From: Aquificaceae bacterium
GTDB taxonomy: Bacteria > Aquificota > Aquificia > Aquificales > Aquificaceae
Assembly: GCA_026981975.1 (NCBI GenBank)
Contig: JALSHV010000010.1
Span: 1-64,000, forward strand
Direction: 5' to 3'
DNA: 64,000 nt
The notes beneath the pieces were generated by a model, which was not told the DNA's origin, searched no databases, and worked only from the letters and a program-made list of their open reading frames with translations. Shown here piece by piece: positions 17,726-26,112 of this stretch. Both the position numbers and the translations under genes were made by a program. Every line of letters starts with the position of its first letter. The stretch's first letter is position 1.

Positions 17726-18870
17726 GCTCTTTTGTATATCTGTAATATATCCTTTTCAGTAACTTCCACCGGATTTACTCTCAAAGATCTATCCGAAAGT
17801 CTTACAACATCTTTTGCGAGTATTTCTAAACTGTCCTCTTTCAATCCTAAGCTCTTAAGATTTTTCGGCAATTTTAAAAACTCTATAAAATCCTCAAGCG
17901 CTTTTATTGCTCCCGAGGGGGTATTTTCATATCCCATCAGTCGTGAGAAAAGAGCATAGCCTTCGGGATTTCCTCTAACATTAAATTCTGTAACTGCAAC
18001 CGCTAAAGCGGAAAGCCCTTTTCCGTGGGGGATTTCAGGAAAGTGTCCAGAAATCGGATGTTCCATAGCGTGAATCAAAGCAACACCCATCTGATCTATA
18101 GCGATTCCTGCTAACATACTTGCATAGGACATTTTCTCCCTTGCTTCCAGATTTTGAGGATCAAATACTGCTATAGGAAGCCAGCGCCCTATTAGTTTTA
18201 TAGCCTTTACTGCAAACTCCTGCGCTATTTTATTCGTAACCCGATTTGTTAAAGCTTCAAGAGCGTGTATAAGTGCATCAAACCCTGTAATTGCTGTGAG
18301 TTCCCTACTCATACTTAAAGTCAAAAGCGGATCTATAACGGCTATTTTTGGATAACAAAGTGAATGGGAGATAACCATCTTTTCTCTTTTTTCCGGATTA
18401 TTTATAACTGCGTATCTGTTAACTTCACTTCCTGTTCCCGCAGTGGTAGGAATACATACTAAAGGTTTACTTTTTTCCGGTTTTCTCACAGAGCCTTCAG
18501 GATAGTTAACGTAGTCCCAACTGCTTCCCCTACTTGCGGAAACAAGAGCTATTGCCTTAGCTGCATCAAGGGAACTGCCTCCTCCGATACCTACTATAAG
18601 ATCAACGTTTTGTTTATGTGCTATTTCAGCTCCAGCGTCAACAACCTTATAAGAAGGATTTGGAAAGATTTTATCGTATAGGAGTATTTCCTCAATTCCT
18701 GACTCAATCATAGAATCGGTAAGGCTTTGTAATGCACCACTTTTTTTCGTGCTTTCCCTTCCGGTTACTATTAGAGCTTTTGAACCCGTATTTGCTATAA
18801 GTTTACCTGCCTCGTTTAACATTCCCCTTCCGAAGTAAATTTCTACAGGCATAGAGAATTTAAAAGTCAT
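17713..18870 (-). CDS. Iron-containing alcohol dehydrogenase
   Basis: A 385-residue group III alcohol dehydrogenase using NAD(P)H and a divalent metal. Cofactor-binding GIGGGSSLDAAKAI lies near 93-106, PTTAGTGSEVN follows, and metal ligands are seen in GFDALIHALEA and HAMEHPISGHFPEIPHGKG. The substrate (short alcohols, butanol-type or lactaldehyde-type) cannot be told. TATAAT with a CCCCGCGGGG palindrome upstream of it (18888-18897) marks its promoter region. Confidence 0.9.
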   Translation of the reverse strand: MTFKFSMPVEIYFGRGMLNEAGKLIANTGSKALIVTGRESTKKSGALQSLTDSMIESGIEEILLYDKIFPNPSYKVVDAGAEIAHKQNVDLIVGIGGGSSLDAAKAIALVSASRGSSWDYVNYPEGSVRKPEKSKPLVCIPTTAGTGSEVNRYAVINNPEKREKMVISHSLCYPKIAVIDPLLTLSMSRELTAITGFDALIHALEALTNRVTNKIAQEFAVKAIKLIGRWLPIAVFDPQNLEAREKMSYASMLAGIAIDQMGVALIHAMEHPISGHFPEIPHGKGLSALAVAVTEFNVRGNPEGYALFSRLMGYENTPSGAIKALEDFIEFLKLPKNLKSLGLKEDSLEILAKDVVRLSDRSLRVNPVEVTEKDILQIYKRAYFS

Positions 18871-18990
18871 AAGACAGATTATAAATGCACCCCGCGGGGG
18901 CGGAAAAGAGAGGAGGTGGTGTCAGGGGGTGATTAAAATTTAACCTTACGTGGGAAGGTTTTTAAGGTAAAATTCACATTATAGTTTTAG

Positions 18991-19464
18991 ATGATAGTAT
19001 CTCTTCAAGAACTTTTGGAAATTCTTGAAAAGGAACGTAGTAATGGTAAAAAAGTGATTTTCACTAACGGTTGCTTTGATCTTCTTCATGCGGGACATGT
19101 GGATTACTTAGAAAAAGCCAAAACACTTGGTGATATTCTAATAGTAGCTATCAATTCCGATAGCTCCGTAAAACGTATAAAAGGGAATAAAAGGCCTATA
19201 ATATCTCAAGAACAAAGAGCAAAACTCGTAGATTCCTTAAAATTTGTAGATTTCGTTATTCTTTTTGAAGAAGATACACCGGAAAAATTAATAAAAGCTA
19301 TAAAACCCGATATACTGGTTAAAGGTGGAGACTGGAAAATTGAAAAGATTGTAGGTAGGGAATTTGTTGAATCCTACGGGGGCAAAGTTGTAACAATTTC
19401 TTTTAAATACAGTATTTCTACTACTAAGATAGTAGAACGTATTATATCTCTTTATTGTGAGTAG
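18991..19464 (+). CDS. rfaE2: D-beta-D-heptose 1-phosphate adenylyltransferase
   Basis: The nucleotidyltransferase half of HldE as a separate 157-residue protein. GCFDLLHAGHVDYL holds the HxGH catalytic motif; IVAINSDSSVKRIKG and LVKGGDW complete the family pattern. It makes ADP-heptose for the lipopolysaccharide core, so the cell has a heptose-containing outer membrane. No ribosome site precedes ATG 18991 and TATAGT lies only 6 nt upstream, so the mRNA may be leaderless or nearly so. It abuts the convergent ispG gene (1 nt gap). Confidence 0.93.
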   Translation: MIVSLQELLEILEKERSNGKKVIFTNGCFDLLHAGHVDYLEKAKTLGDILIVAINSDSSVKRIKGNKRPIISQEQRAKLVDSLKFVDFVILFEEDTPEKLIKAIKPDILVKGGDWKIEKIVGREFVESYGGKVVTISFKYSISTTKIVERIISLYCE

Positions 19465-19465
19465 G

Positions 19466-20521
19466 TTATGTAAGGGACTTTATCTCTTTAAGTAGTTCTT
19501 GTGTCATTTTATCTTCCTTAACCTTTCTCAAAGGGATTCCTTTTTTAAAAATCCACCCAAATCCTTTCCCACAGGCAAGTCCTACATCTGCTTCCTTGGC
19601 TTCGCCTATTGCGTTAACTACACAACCCATTATGGCTACCTTCAAAGGTTTATTAACTCCTTTAAGTTTGTCTTCTACTTCTTTTACTACTTTCTGCAGA
19701 TCAACTTCTATTCTTCCGCAGGTGGGACAGGAAATTATATCTACTCCGCGATTTCTAAGACCAAGAGATCCCAGAATTTGATAAGCCACTTCTACTTCTT
19801 TTACTGGGTTTTCTGTAAGAGAAACACGGATTGTATCACCTATACCCATATACAAAAGTATTCCTATACCAACGGCGGATTTAACTACCCCTCTTGCTCC
19901 CGCACCTGCTTCCGTTATTCCTATGTGAAGAGGAACATCTGTTCGTTGAGCAAAAATCAGATTTGCTTTTATATTCTGAATTACATCTGATCCTTTGATG
20001 GAAACTTTGTAGTTTGTGAATCCCCATCTTTCAAAACGCTCCGACCACCTGAGCGCACTTTGGGCAAGAGCTTCAGCAGAGGGAAAACCGTGTTTCTCCA
20101 GTAGATCCTTTTCAAGGGATCCAGAGTTTACTCCTATTCTAATAGCTACTCCTTTTACCTTGGCTTCTTCAACTATTTCTCTTACGATTTCCTCTTTACC
20201 TATGTTCCCCGGATTGATTCTTATACCGTGAACACCCTTTTCCATAGAAAGTAAAGCGTAAGAAGGAGCGAAGTGAATGTCCGCTATTATAGGAACAGGT
20301 GAATTTCTTAAGATTTCCTCTAAAGCTTCTAAATCCTCTTTATGAGGAACTGCTACCCTTACTATATCGCAACCGGCTTCTTTTAAGCTTTTTATCTGCT
20401 TAAGTGTATTTTGTATATCGTGTGTTTTTGTAGAAGTCATAGACTGAACCGCAATAGGCGCAGAACCTCCTATTGGAACAGAACCTACCCTTATCTGCCG
20501 ACTTTTTCTTCTGATTATCAT
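19466..20521 (-). CDS. ispG: 4-hydroxy-3-methylbut-2-enyl diphosphate synthase
   Basis: IspG (GcpE), the [4Fe-4S] enzyme of the penultimate step of the MEP isoprenoid pathway. N-terminal barrel (PIAVQSMTSTKTHD, GCDIVRVAVP) and C-terminal cluster domain with ISCPTCGRIEVD and MGCVVNAIGEAKEADVGLACG are intact; 351 residues is usual. Its ATG abuts the stop of the GYD gene with no gap and uses AGGAG at that gene's end, so the two are co-expressed. Confidence 0.96.
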   Translation of the reverse strand: MIIRRKSRQIRVGSVPIGGSAPIAVQSMTSTKTHDIQNTLKQIKSLKEAGCDIVRVAVPHKEDLEALEEILRNSPVPIIADIHFAPSYALLSMEKGVHGIRINPGNIGKEEIVREIVEEAKVKGVAIRIGVNSGSLEKDLLEKHGFPSAEALAQSALRWSERFERWGFTNYKVSIKGSDVIQNIKANLIFAQRTDVPLHIGITEAGAGARGVVKSAVGIGILLYMGIGDTIRVSLTENPVKEVEVAYQILGSLGLRNRGVDIISCPTCGRIEVDLQKVVKEVEDKLKGVNKPLKVAIMGCVVNAIGEAKEADVGLACGKGFGWIFKKGIPLRKVKEDKMTQELLKEIKSLT

Positions 20522-20821
20522 CTATTCTCCTAACTCCTCAAGATCTTTTATTAATTGATCTATCTCTATGGCAGGCATAGTTAAAGTTCTTATAGTTCCT
20601 CTTGAATTCATTTCTATTGCCATTTTAACCACCGTGTCGTTGTCCGGAGCTTCAAGTATATTTACAAAATCATAAGGACCCATAACCGCATACTGCGCAA
20701 GAATTTTAATCCCAAATCTTTCAGTAATTTCCCTATCAACCTCTTTTATCCTTTGAGGCTTGTTTTTAAGTGTTTTTGCACCCTCATCAGTAAGTGTTGT
20801 TAGCATAACAAATACAGGCAT
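20522..20821 (-). CDS. GYD-domain protein
   Basis: A 99-residue ferredoxin-like protein of the GYD family (AVMGPYDFVNILEAPD, motif GPYD here). These small proteins are widespread and poorly understood. The start is ATG 20821 with AAGGAGG 5 nt upstream; in-frame codons further 5' fall in the leader hairpin. It is the first gene of a pair with ispG and lies behind structured element A. Confidence 0.8.
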   Translation of the reverse strand: MPVFVMLTTLTDEGAKTLKNKPQRIKEVDREITERFGIKILAQYAVMGPYDFVNILEAPDNDTVVKMAIEMNSRGTIRTLTMPAIEIDQLIKDLEELGE

Positions 20822-20835
20822 ATTTTCCTCCTTAA

Positions 20836-20919
20836 CCGGACACATATCCGGTGCCGGGGTATTTGTATCCCGCCCACTTAAGGGTATCCTTGTTCCCGGC
20901 AGGCGGTATTAGGATACCC
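20836..20919 (-). promoter_or_regulatory. Structured leader/promoter element, copy A
   Basis: Read towards the GYD gene: arm c GGGTATCC (20919-20912), b CCGCC (20906-20902), a GCCGGG (20900-20895), c' GGATACCC (20889-20882), b' GGCGG (20874-20870), box GATACAAATA, a' CCCGGC (20858-20853). All three pairs are perfect but interleaved. The box contains TACAAA (20867-20862) as a possible -10. A hairpin CCGGA/TCCGG (20851-20836) follows just before the ribosome site. Three similar copies lie at 26 kb, 35 kb and 48 kb. Confidence 0.75.
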
Positions 20920-21037
20920 ATCATAATTAAAAATAATGTAACTTAAAATTAACAATCGGAAGAAAAATGATGGAACCAATTATGGTATTACGGGGAGAAC
21001 AATCACGAACCAAGAGATTAAAACAAAAGGAGAAATA

Positions 21038-22306
21038 ATGTTAGAAAAAGCAGAAAAAATTAGTGGCTTCTGGGCATTCAAAGAGGAACCTTTATCTAAG
21101 GATAAACAATTAGTGCTCTTTGATAATGTGCAATTTATCTATGAACTTGCACTTGCTCAACTTGAATTAAAAGCCTTAGGTGTGGAATTTGAAGTAACAA
21201 ATGGACTTAGAGAATTTAGGCTCCTGAAAGAACCCGAAGATGTAGAAACTCTTAAAAGAAAACTTGCTTATTTCAAATTGATAAAGGGAGAATATACCGA
21301 TTATTTTTACATCGTAAGGAAAAACCGGACGAGATCTGTAAATCAGTATCTGACACATTGGATATACCCTTACAAAGGTAAGTTTCACCCGCAGATGATC
21401 AGAGCGTTGCTTAATATTATAGGATTAAAAAAGGGAGACACTGTGTTAGATCCCTTTATCGGGAGCGGAACAACAGCAGTTGAAGCTCAGCTTTTAGGCA
21501 TCAATTGTGTGGGTATTGATATTTCTCCTTTGTGTGTTCTTCAGAGCAAAGTAAAGACAGAATCCATAGAGGTTTTGCCTGAAATATTAGAATGGAAAGA
21601 CGAAATATTAAGTAAAGTTAGAGTAAATTTATTCAATCTTGATGATAAAGCGCTTGATAAAGTAATAGATGCCATACCAAACGAGAGGGTAAGAAACTTT
21701 TATCTTATGGCAAAACTGGTTGCTGTAAGTGATAACGCAAGGAGAAAAAAAGACTTTACCAAAGCTTTCAGGAAAAATCTGGATTTAATGATTCTTTCAG
21801 TAAAAGATTATGTTGATGTGGTCCAAGAACTTAACTTACAACTTGGAAAAGTGGATATTAGGGTAGGAGATTCCAGAAACTTACCTTTAGATGATAATAG
21901 CATTGATGGAATAGTAACATCTCCTCCTTATTCTATTGCCTTGGACTATGTTTCTAATGACGCTCATGCACTAAAAACATTAGGATATGATTTAAGAGAG
22001 TTAAGAGAAGAATTCATCGGAGTAAGAGGTAAAGGACAGAAAAGAATAGATCTTTACAACGAGGATATGAAAAAAAGTTTAGAGGAGATGTATAGAGTTT
22101 TGAAACCGGGAAAATATGCTGTAATAGTTATTGGAAACGCAACTTATCAAGGAAAAGAAATAAAGACAGTAGAGTTCATTATAGACTATGCAGAGAAAAT
22201 AGGGTTTAGACTCGTGAAAAATATAGATAAGATAATTTTCGGGCTTTATAATGTTATGCAGAAAGAGAACATATTGATATTTAAAAAAGGTGAGAAAAAT
22301 GTATGA
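21038..22306 (+). CDS. N4-cytosine-type DNA methyltransferase
   Basis: A 422-residue SAM-dependent methyltransferase. Motif I FIGSGTTAVEAQ at 140-151 precedes the catalytic motif TSPPY at 294-298; SPPY is typical of N4-methylcytosine enzymes. The fragment KFHPQM before motif I and GKYAVIVIGNATYQG after motif IV also fit. The first ~100 residues may hold target recognition. AGGAG lies 7 nt before the ATG. It overlaps the next, restriction-enzyme-like fragment by 8 nt, the layout of a type II restriction-modification pair. Codons are more A-rich than in neighbours, hinting at transfer. Confidence 0.85.
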   Translation: MLEKAEKISGFWAFKEEPLSKDKQLVLFDNVQFIYELALAQLELKALGVEFEVTNGLREFRLLKEPEDVETLKRKLAYFKLIKGEYTDYFYIVRKNRTRSVNQYLTHWIYPYKGKFHPQMIRALLNIIGLKKGDTVLDPFIGSGTTAVEAQLLGINCVGIDISPLCVLQSKVKTESIEVLPEILEWKDEILSKVRVNLFNLDDKALDKVIDAIPNERVRNFYLMAKLVAVSDNARRKKDFTKAFRKNLDLMILSVKDYVDVVQELNLQLGKVDIRVGDSRNLPLDDNSIDGIVTSPPYSIALDYVSNDAHALKTLGYDLRELREEFIGVRGKGQKRIDLYNEDMKKSLEEMYRVLKPGKYAVIVIGNATYQGKEIKTVEFIIDYAEKIGFRLVKNIDKIIFGLYNVMQKENILIFKKGEKNV

Positions 22307-22646
22307 CCGTGAAGAATACATAAAACAACTTGAAGCAATAATAAGTAAATTTTTAGAGCCTTTAAAAGGGATACCTTATCCCATAGCAATAAAAGCTTTA
22401 ACGGGTTGTGAAGTCTTACCTTTTGATTTATCAAATAAAGAGAATCAAAATCTGTTAGAACTTCTAAAAACTGCTGCACAAATAGCTGGAGATGAAGCAT
22501 ATAAACAAGGAATTTTTACAAGAAGACCAAACGAAGCGGGGAACCATTTAGAAAATCTGAAAGTTCAAGTCAAACATGAGTTTAATGCGAGTAATAAAGA
22601 CCTCTATAAACCAGAATTTCTATTAGCAAGAGGTAAGATAAAATGA
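22299..22646 (+). pseudogene. Probable restriction endonuclease, 3'-truncated
   Basis: A 115-residue product overlapping the methyltransferase. The motif TRRPNEAGNHLE and the position fit the N-terminal part of a type II restriction enzyme; I recall similar RPNE motifs in MjaI/MthZI-type (CTAG) enzymes, but this is a weak memory. Usual enzymes exceed 200 residues, so about half is missing. The frame ends in a short GC-rich stretch (GCCGCCGCGCC, 22648-22658) unlike the surroundings, suggesting a deletion or insertion scar. If so, the methyltransferase is now solitary. A small intact partner protein is the alternative. Confidence 0.5.
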
Positions 22647-22716
22647 CGCCGCCGCGCCGAATTTCTCGCTTACTGATGTTCACTCCGGTGGTATTGCACT
22701 TACTTAACAGGAAAAA

Positions 22717-22730
22717 ATGATCTAAATCAT
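22717..22730. promoter_or_regulatory. FNR/CRP-type palindrome
   Basis: ATGAT-CTAA-ATCAT is a perfect inverted repeat containing TGAT-N4-ATCA, the core of FNR-family operators. It lies 60 nt before the diheme lipoprotein start; a TATTAT at 22763-22768 could be the -10, putting the site near -51. Confidence 0.5.
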
Positions 22731-22790
22731 AGAAAACAATACTGAGATTGTGTTTCAATTTCTATTATCTCCTTATTTAGAGGGAGAAGC

Positions 22791-24305
22791 ATGAAAACAA
22801 GAGTATATTTAATCTTTTTAATCAGCTTTGGTTTATTTGCATGTAAAAATGTTTCAATAGAAGAAATCAATGCGCGGAAACAAGTAAATCCTGAACCTAA
22901 TATTCCCTTAGAATGCTATACGGATACGGGCATAGTAAAGAAAGGAAAAGCTGAAGCAAACCCTTGTTACGTATGCCACACAAAAGCCAATACACCGTAT
23001 GTAAACGAACTTGAGGATATGGGCTTAACACTTGTTTACAGTTTTCCAGAAGATATAGTTGAAAGAGGAAACCCGTGGTTAAATGCTGTAAATCCCGATT
23101 TAGCCATAGGAAATATACCAGAGCCTTATACAGGGGAAAGAACAGGCTGGAGAGCTTTCCGATGGAAACCTTTTCCCGGCTTTTTCCCTACTAACGGAAG
23201 AATAGATTCTACTTTTATAAGACTTCCCGAAAATTTCAGAAAGAAAGAAGGAATAACAGACTGGGAAATTTACAAAAAGAACTTAGCAATCTTAGAATGT
23301 GCTATAAAAGGTAAAGTTCCCGGAGAAATATGTCAGGGGACTGAAGTCGGCGACATAACCGTCCCGACTCATTACGAAGGAGATGCAAAAAATATACCGG
23401 TTATAACTTTCCAATACCCACCGGGAACGGAGTTTGCTCACCCAGTGTATTATCTAGATCCTCTCAATACCTTGTCATTTAAATCCCTCAGATTAAGAGA
23501 GATGAGATATATGAAAAAAATAGCTTATGCGCCCGTGAGAGAAGGAGAAGAAGAGGAAGAGAGCACTTCTTTTTGGGATAACGGAATGGTATTTAACCGT
23601 TCCGGCTTTTGGCTTATGGTCGGATTTATAGAAGACGAAAAGGGAAACTTAAGACCACAGAGTAGGGAAGAAATGAAATTCTGTATAGGTTGCCACGGAG
23701 GGGTAGGAGGAACTGTTGATGGAACATACACTTTTTGGAGAAAAATTCCCGGCATCTTGGGCTGGAAAGATCAGGATTACAATCTTTCAGATACTTCTAT
23801 AAAAGACTACAGCTACTACGAAATCTCTTGCGATAAAATAAGCTATTTACAAGTGGGAGAGGTTATAAAAAAAGCATTACAAACCCACTGTAATAAATAC
23901 GGCTATCCACCGGGAGAATATCTCCTTTACTTTGCACTTACAAAGGGAGGGGATCATTTCAGAAGCAATGCAGAAATCCTAAGTAGAATAAGCACAGATC
24001 CTACTAAGATTTCAATTTTAGAGCGGGAAAATATAATTACCAACAGATCTTTTATAAACTTTTTAAATCCTGACGGCACAGTAAAAGCTTCTTTGTTCAT
24101 ACCTTCGGAGAAAAGAGCTTACGAAATAAATAAACAGTATTATAGAGTAGTCAAAGCTCAAGCGTTTGTTTTTGGTAGAGATCTTTTTGGCAAACCCTTC
24201 GGTTTATCACAAGGAGGTAATTCCATTGAAAAATTGAAAGGATTAAACTACACAGGAGTTTTTGAAAGTGCTTTATGGGTTAGACTCCGAACCCTGCTCC
24301 GGTGA
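22791..24305 (+). CDS. Diheme c-type cytochrome lipoprotein, unknown function
   Basis: A 504-residue exported protein with a lipoprotein signal (GLFAC, lipid-bearing C18) and two haem-c motifs, CYVCH at 59-63 and CIGCH at 298-302. Between and after them the sequence is long and unfamiliar, with Trp/Pro/Gly-rich stretches (GWRAFRWKPFPGFFPTNG) and several further Cys. It should sit in the periplasm tethered to a membrane and carry electrons or act as an enzyme. The RNA start region has an FNR-like palindrome, suggesting control by oxygen or nitric oxide. A GGGAG ribosome site precedes the ATG. I do not recognise the family; it may have come with the restriction genes next to it. Confidence 0.8.
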   Translation: MKTRVYLIFLISFGLFACKNVSIEEINARKQVNPEPNIPLECYTDTGIVKKGKAEANPCYVCHTKANTPYVNELEDMGLTLVYSFPEDIVERGNPWLNAVNPDLAIGNIPEPYTGERTGWRAFRWKPFPGFFPTNGRIDSTFIRLPENFRKKEGITDWEIYKKNLAILECAIKGKVPGEICQGTEVGDITVPTHYEGDAKNIPVITFQYPPGTEFAHPVYYLDPLNTLSFKSLRLREMRYMKKIAYAPVREGEEEEESTSFWDNGMVFNRSGFWLMVGFIEDEKGNLRPQSREEMKFCIGCHGGVGGTVDGTYTFWRKIPGILGWKDQDYNLSDTSIKDYSYYEISCDKISYLQVGEVIKKALQTHCNKYGYPPGEYLLYFALTKGGDHFRSNAEILSRISTDPTKISILERENIITNRSFINFLNPDGTVKASLFIPSEKRAYEINKQYYRVVKAQAFVFGRDLFGKPFGLSQGGNSIEKLKGLNYTGVFESALWVRLRTLLR

Positions 24306-24347
24306 TCCTTTCACCCTCCGCTGTCCTTTTTTAAATTTTTAATAGCT

Positions 24348-25268
24348 ATGATTAAACCCATTATCTTAGGCGGTCCCACCGGTTCAGGAAAATCGGAAGT
24401 AGCTTATCTCCTAGCTAAAAGAATAGGAGGAGAAATAATCAGTGCAGATGCAATGGCTGTTTACAGAGGAATGGATATAGGAACAGCAAAACCCATAGAG
24501 TTTATGAAAGAAGTAAAACACCACCTTATAAGTATAGTAGATCCGGGTGAATTTTTTGATGTTAAGTTGTTTGAAGAGTTGGCTCTTAGAGCTATTGAGG
24601 ATATAACGAACAGGGGGAAAATTCCCATTATAGTAGGTGGAAGTTATCTCTACATTCAAGCAATTCTTTTCGGAATTGCAGATACACCAAAACCTAACAG
24701 AATTTTAAGAACAAAGCTTTACCGCATAGCAAAAAGAAGAGGGAAGGAATTTCTTTATAGGAAACTGCAAGCTATAGATCCTTTATACGCTGAAAAGATC
24801 CACTCTAACGATATAAGAAGAATTGTAAGGGCTTTAGAAGTTTTTATAGAAACGGGAAAACCTTTCTCCTCATTTCATAAATGGCAAAAACCCCGATACG
24901 ACTTTATCGGATTTTATCTGAAAATGAATCGCGAAAGGTTGTTTACCAGAATAAAAAGAAGAGTTATTAAAATGATGGAAAAAGGACTTTTAAAGGAGGT
25001 TCATCATTTATTAGAAAAGGGTTTTGAAGACTTTATTACCGCTCAACAAGCCATAGGTTATAAAGAGCTTATTCCTTATATTAAAGGAGAAATCAGTCTT
25101 AAAGAAGCTGTAAATCAAATAGTGCATAATACCGAAGAATACGCCAAGAGACAAATAAGATGGTTTAGGAAGCAAGGTTGGATTGAAGTAGATATGGATA
25201 AATTATCTCCACCAGAAGCGGTGGATTTTATAACCGAACATCTTCGGAAAACTCCTTTATCCGTATAA
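24348..25268 (+). CDS. miaA: tRNA dimethylallyltransferase
   Basis: MiaA adds the dimethylallyl group to A37 of tRNAs reading UNN codons. P-loop GGPTGSGKS at residues 8-16, SADAMAVYRGMDIGTAKP, and the C-terminal QQAIGYKELIPY and KRQIRWFRKQ motifs are intact; 306 residues is normal. Its 3' end overlaps the convergent rusA gene by 41 nt. Confidence 0.96.
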   Translation: MIKPIILGGPTGSGKSEVAYLLAKRIGGEIISADAMAVYRGMDIGTAKPIEFMKEVKHHLISIVDPGEFFDVKLFEELALRAIEDITNRGKIPIIVGGSYLYIQAILFGIADTPKPNRILRTKLYRIAKRRGKEFLYRKLQAIDPLYAEKIHSNDIRRIVRALEVFIETGKPFSSFHKWQKPRYDFIGFYLKMNRERLFTRIKRRVIKMMEKGLLKEVHHLLEKGFEDFITAQQAIGYKELIPYIKGEISLKEAVNQIVHNTEEYAKRQIRWFRKQGWIEVDMDKLSPPEAVDFITEHLRKTPLSV

Positions 25269-25599
25269 TTACACCTTCTTTATTCTTTTCTATTTTTTTG
25301 AGAGTTCTAACTTCGTATATTAAATTATCGTTTCTTATTACTCCTGCTTTTTCAAGAATATCCCAAAGACTTTTCAACATATTGTCTATATCTCTTTTCC
25401 TATGATTCGGAAGTATAAAAGTTATATCTACTGACACACGTTCCTCTATAGGATTCCCTTTATACTGTTGCTTTATTTCCCAAAGAGCTTTAACTTCCCA
25501 GTTACGAACACGCGGAGGTTTAAAGACTTTCCCTCCCCTTCGCCTTATATATCTGTTAGACTTGGGAACCGGCACTTGTGATAATTTAAGAACCACCAT
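25228..25599 (-). CDS. rusA: RusA-type Holliday junction resolvase
   Basis: A 123-residue RusA-fold endonuclease. The catalytic pattern KRDIDNMLKSLWDILEKAGV...NDNLI matches the RusA aspartates (two in RDIDN, one in NDN), and the N-terminal VPKSNRYI fits. It would resolve four-way junctions in recombination. RusA is often phage-borne, but here it sits in a housekeeping run, overlapping the DUF4149 gene by 14 nt and miaA by 41 nt, so it may be the resident resolvase. Confidence 0.82.
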   Translation of the reverse strand: MVVLKLSQVPVPKSNRYIRRRGGKVFKPPRVRNWEVKALWEIKQQYKGNPIEERVSVDITFILPNHRKRDIDNMLKSLWDILEKAGVIRNDNLIYEVRTLKKIEKNKEGVIIRIKEFSEDVRL

Positions 25600-26002
25600 C
25601 TTTTGTTCGCACTATAAGGTAAATTATGGCAGAAAAGGTAAAAAATAGGGATATAACACTCATTATAACTGATAGCAAGTGTAACTTAACAAAAGCAGGA
25701 GAATCCGCTACCTTAAGGTTATGAACTTTGGGAACTATGTAAAACTGTAAAGTTAAAAGGACCGCCATATTGGCAGTTAAAAGAAGTATTAAAAGCTTAC
25801 TCATGCGCGAAGAAATAGCTATGAGCAGGGATAAAACAACCGCACCTAATCCTGCTCCGAAGTAAAAGGGAAATATCTTTTCCACAACGCTTCCCGCAAC
25901 TGTCCTTTCAAGGGTTTTAAAAAGAGTTGGTGCTGTTACTACGCTGAAGAACAAACCCAGTCCGAAGTAAGAGGAGAGAAGGAAGATTAAAACTCTATTC
26001 AC
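25586..26002 (-). CDS. DUF4149 four-helix membrane protein
   Basis: A 138-residue integral membrane protein with four hydrophobic helices (5-27, 45-66, 68-90, 108-130). PTLFKTL and FPFYFGAGLGAV match the DUF4149/TMEM205-like family, whose role is unknown. The start is GTG with GGTGAG just upstream. It is the first gene after structured element B and overlaps rusA, so both are probably made from that leader. Confidence 0.7.
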   Translation of the reverse strand: MNRVLIFLLSSYFGLGLFFSVVTAPTLFKTLERTVAGSVVEKIFPFYFGAGLGAVVLSLLIAISSRMSKLLILLLTANMAVLLTLQFYIVPKVHNLKVADSPAFVKLHLLSVIMSVISLFFTFSAIIYLIVRTKDGGS

Positions 26003-26021
26003 AGCTCACCCTGTAAGCTCC

Positions 26022-26112
26022 GATCCCCTTTAAAGGGATCAGAGGCCGAGGTATTTATACCGCGCCTTTTTCGGGATACCCGTAGCCTCGGCAGGCGCCA
26101 TTCGGATATCCC
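26022..26112 (-). promoter_or_regulatory. Structured leader/promoter element, copy B
   Basis: Read towards DUF4149: c GGGATATCCG (26112-26103), b GCGCC (26098-26094), a GCCGAGG (26092-26086), c' CGGGTATCCC (26082-26073), b' GGCGC (26066-26062), box GGTATAAATA, a' CCTCGGC (26051-26045). Helix a has an A-U where other copies have G-C, and helix b is flipped relative to copies A and C, both compensated. Helix c has one U-G wobble. TATAAA is at 26059-26054. A leader hairpin GATCCC/GGGGATC fills 26040-26022. The element begins exactly at the leuT stop codon. Confidence 0.75.

Noticed and set aside
18888-18897. CCCCGCGGGG palindrome before the alcohol dehydrogenase
   Set aside because: Single occurrence; does not share the arms or the box of the structured element family.
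18942-18963. AACCTT/AAGGTT hairpin followed by TTTT as a terminator
   Set aside because: It lies upstream of rfaE2 behind a minus-strand gene, so no plus-strand gene needs it; stem is only 6 bp and AT-rich.
20853-20919. Structured element as an integron attC site or insertion-sequence end
   Set aside because: No integrase or transposase in the window and no target duplication; fixed orientation to downstream genes argues for regulation, though a very small mobile origin is not excluded.
22748-22772. GTTTCAATT-containing stretch resembling thermophile CRISPR repeats
   Set aside because: Only one occurrence, no second repeat, spacer or cas gene nearby.
24301-24332. GGTGA/TCACC hairpin and distant T-run after the cytochrome gene as a terminator
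   Set aside because: The T-run is 12 nt away from the stem, so it is not a classic intrinsic terminator.
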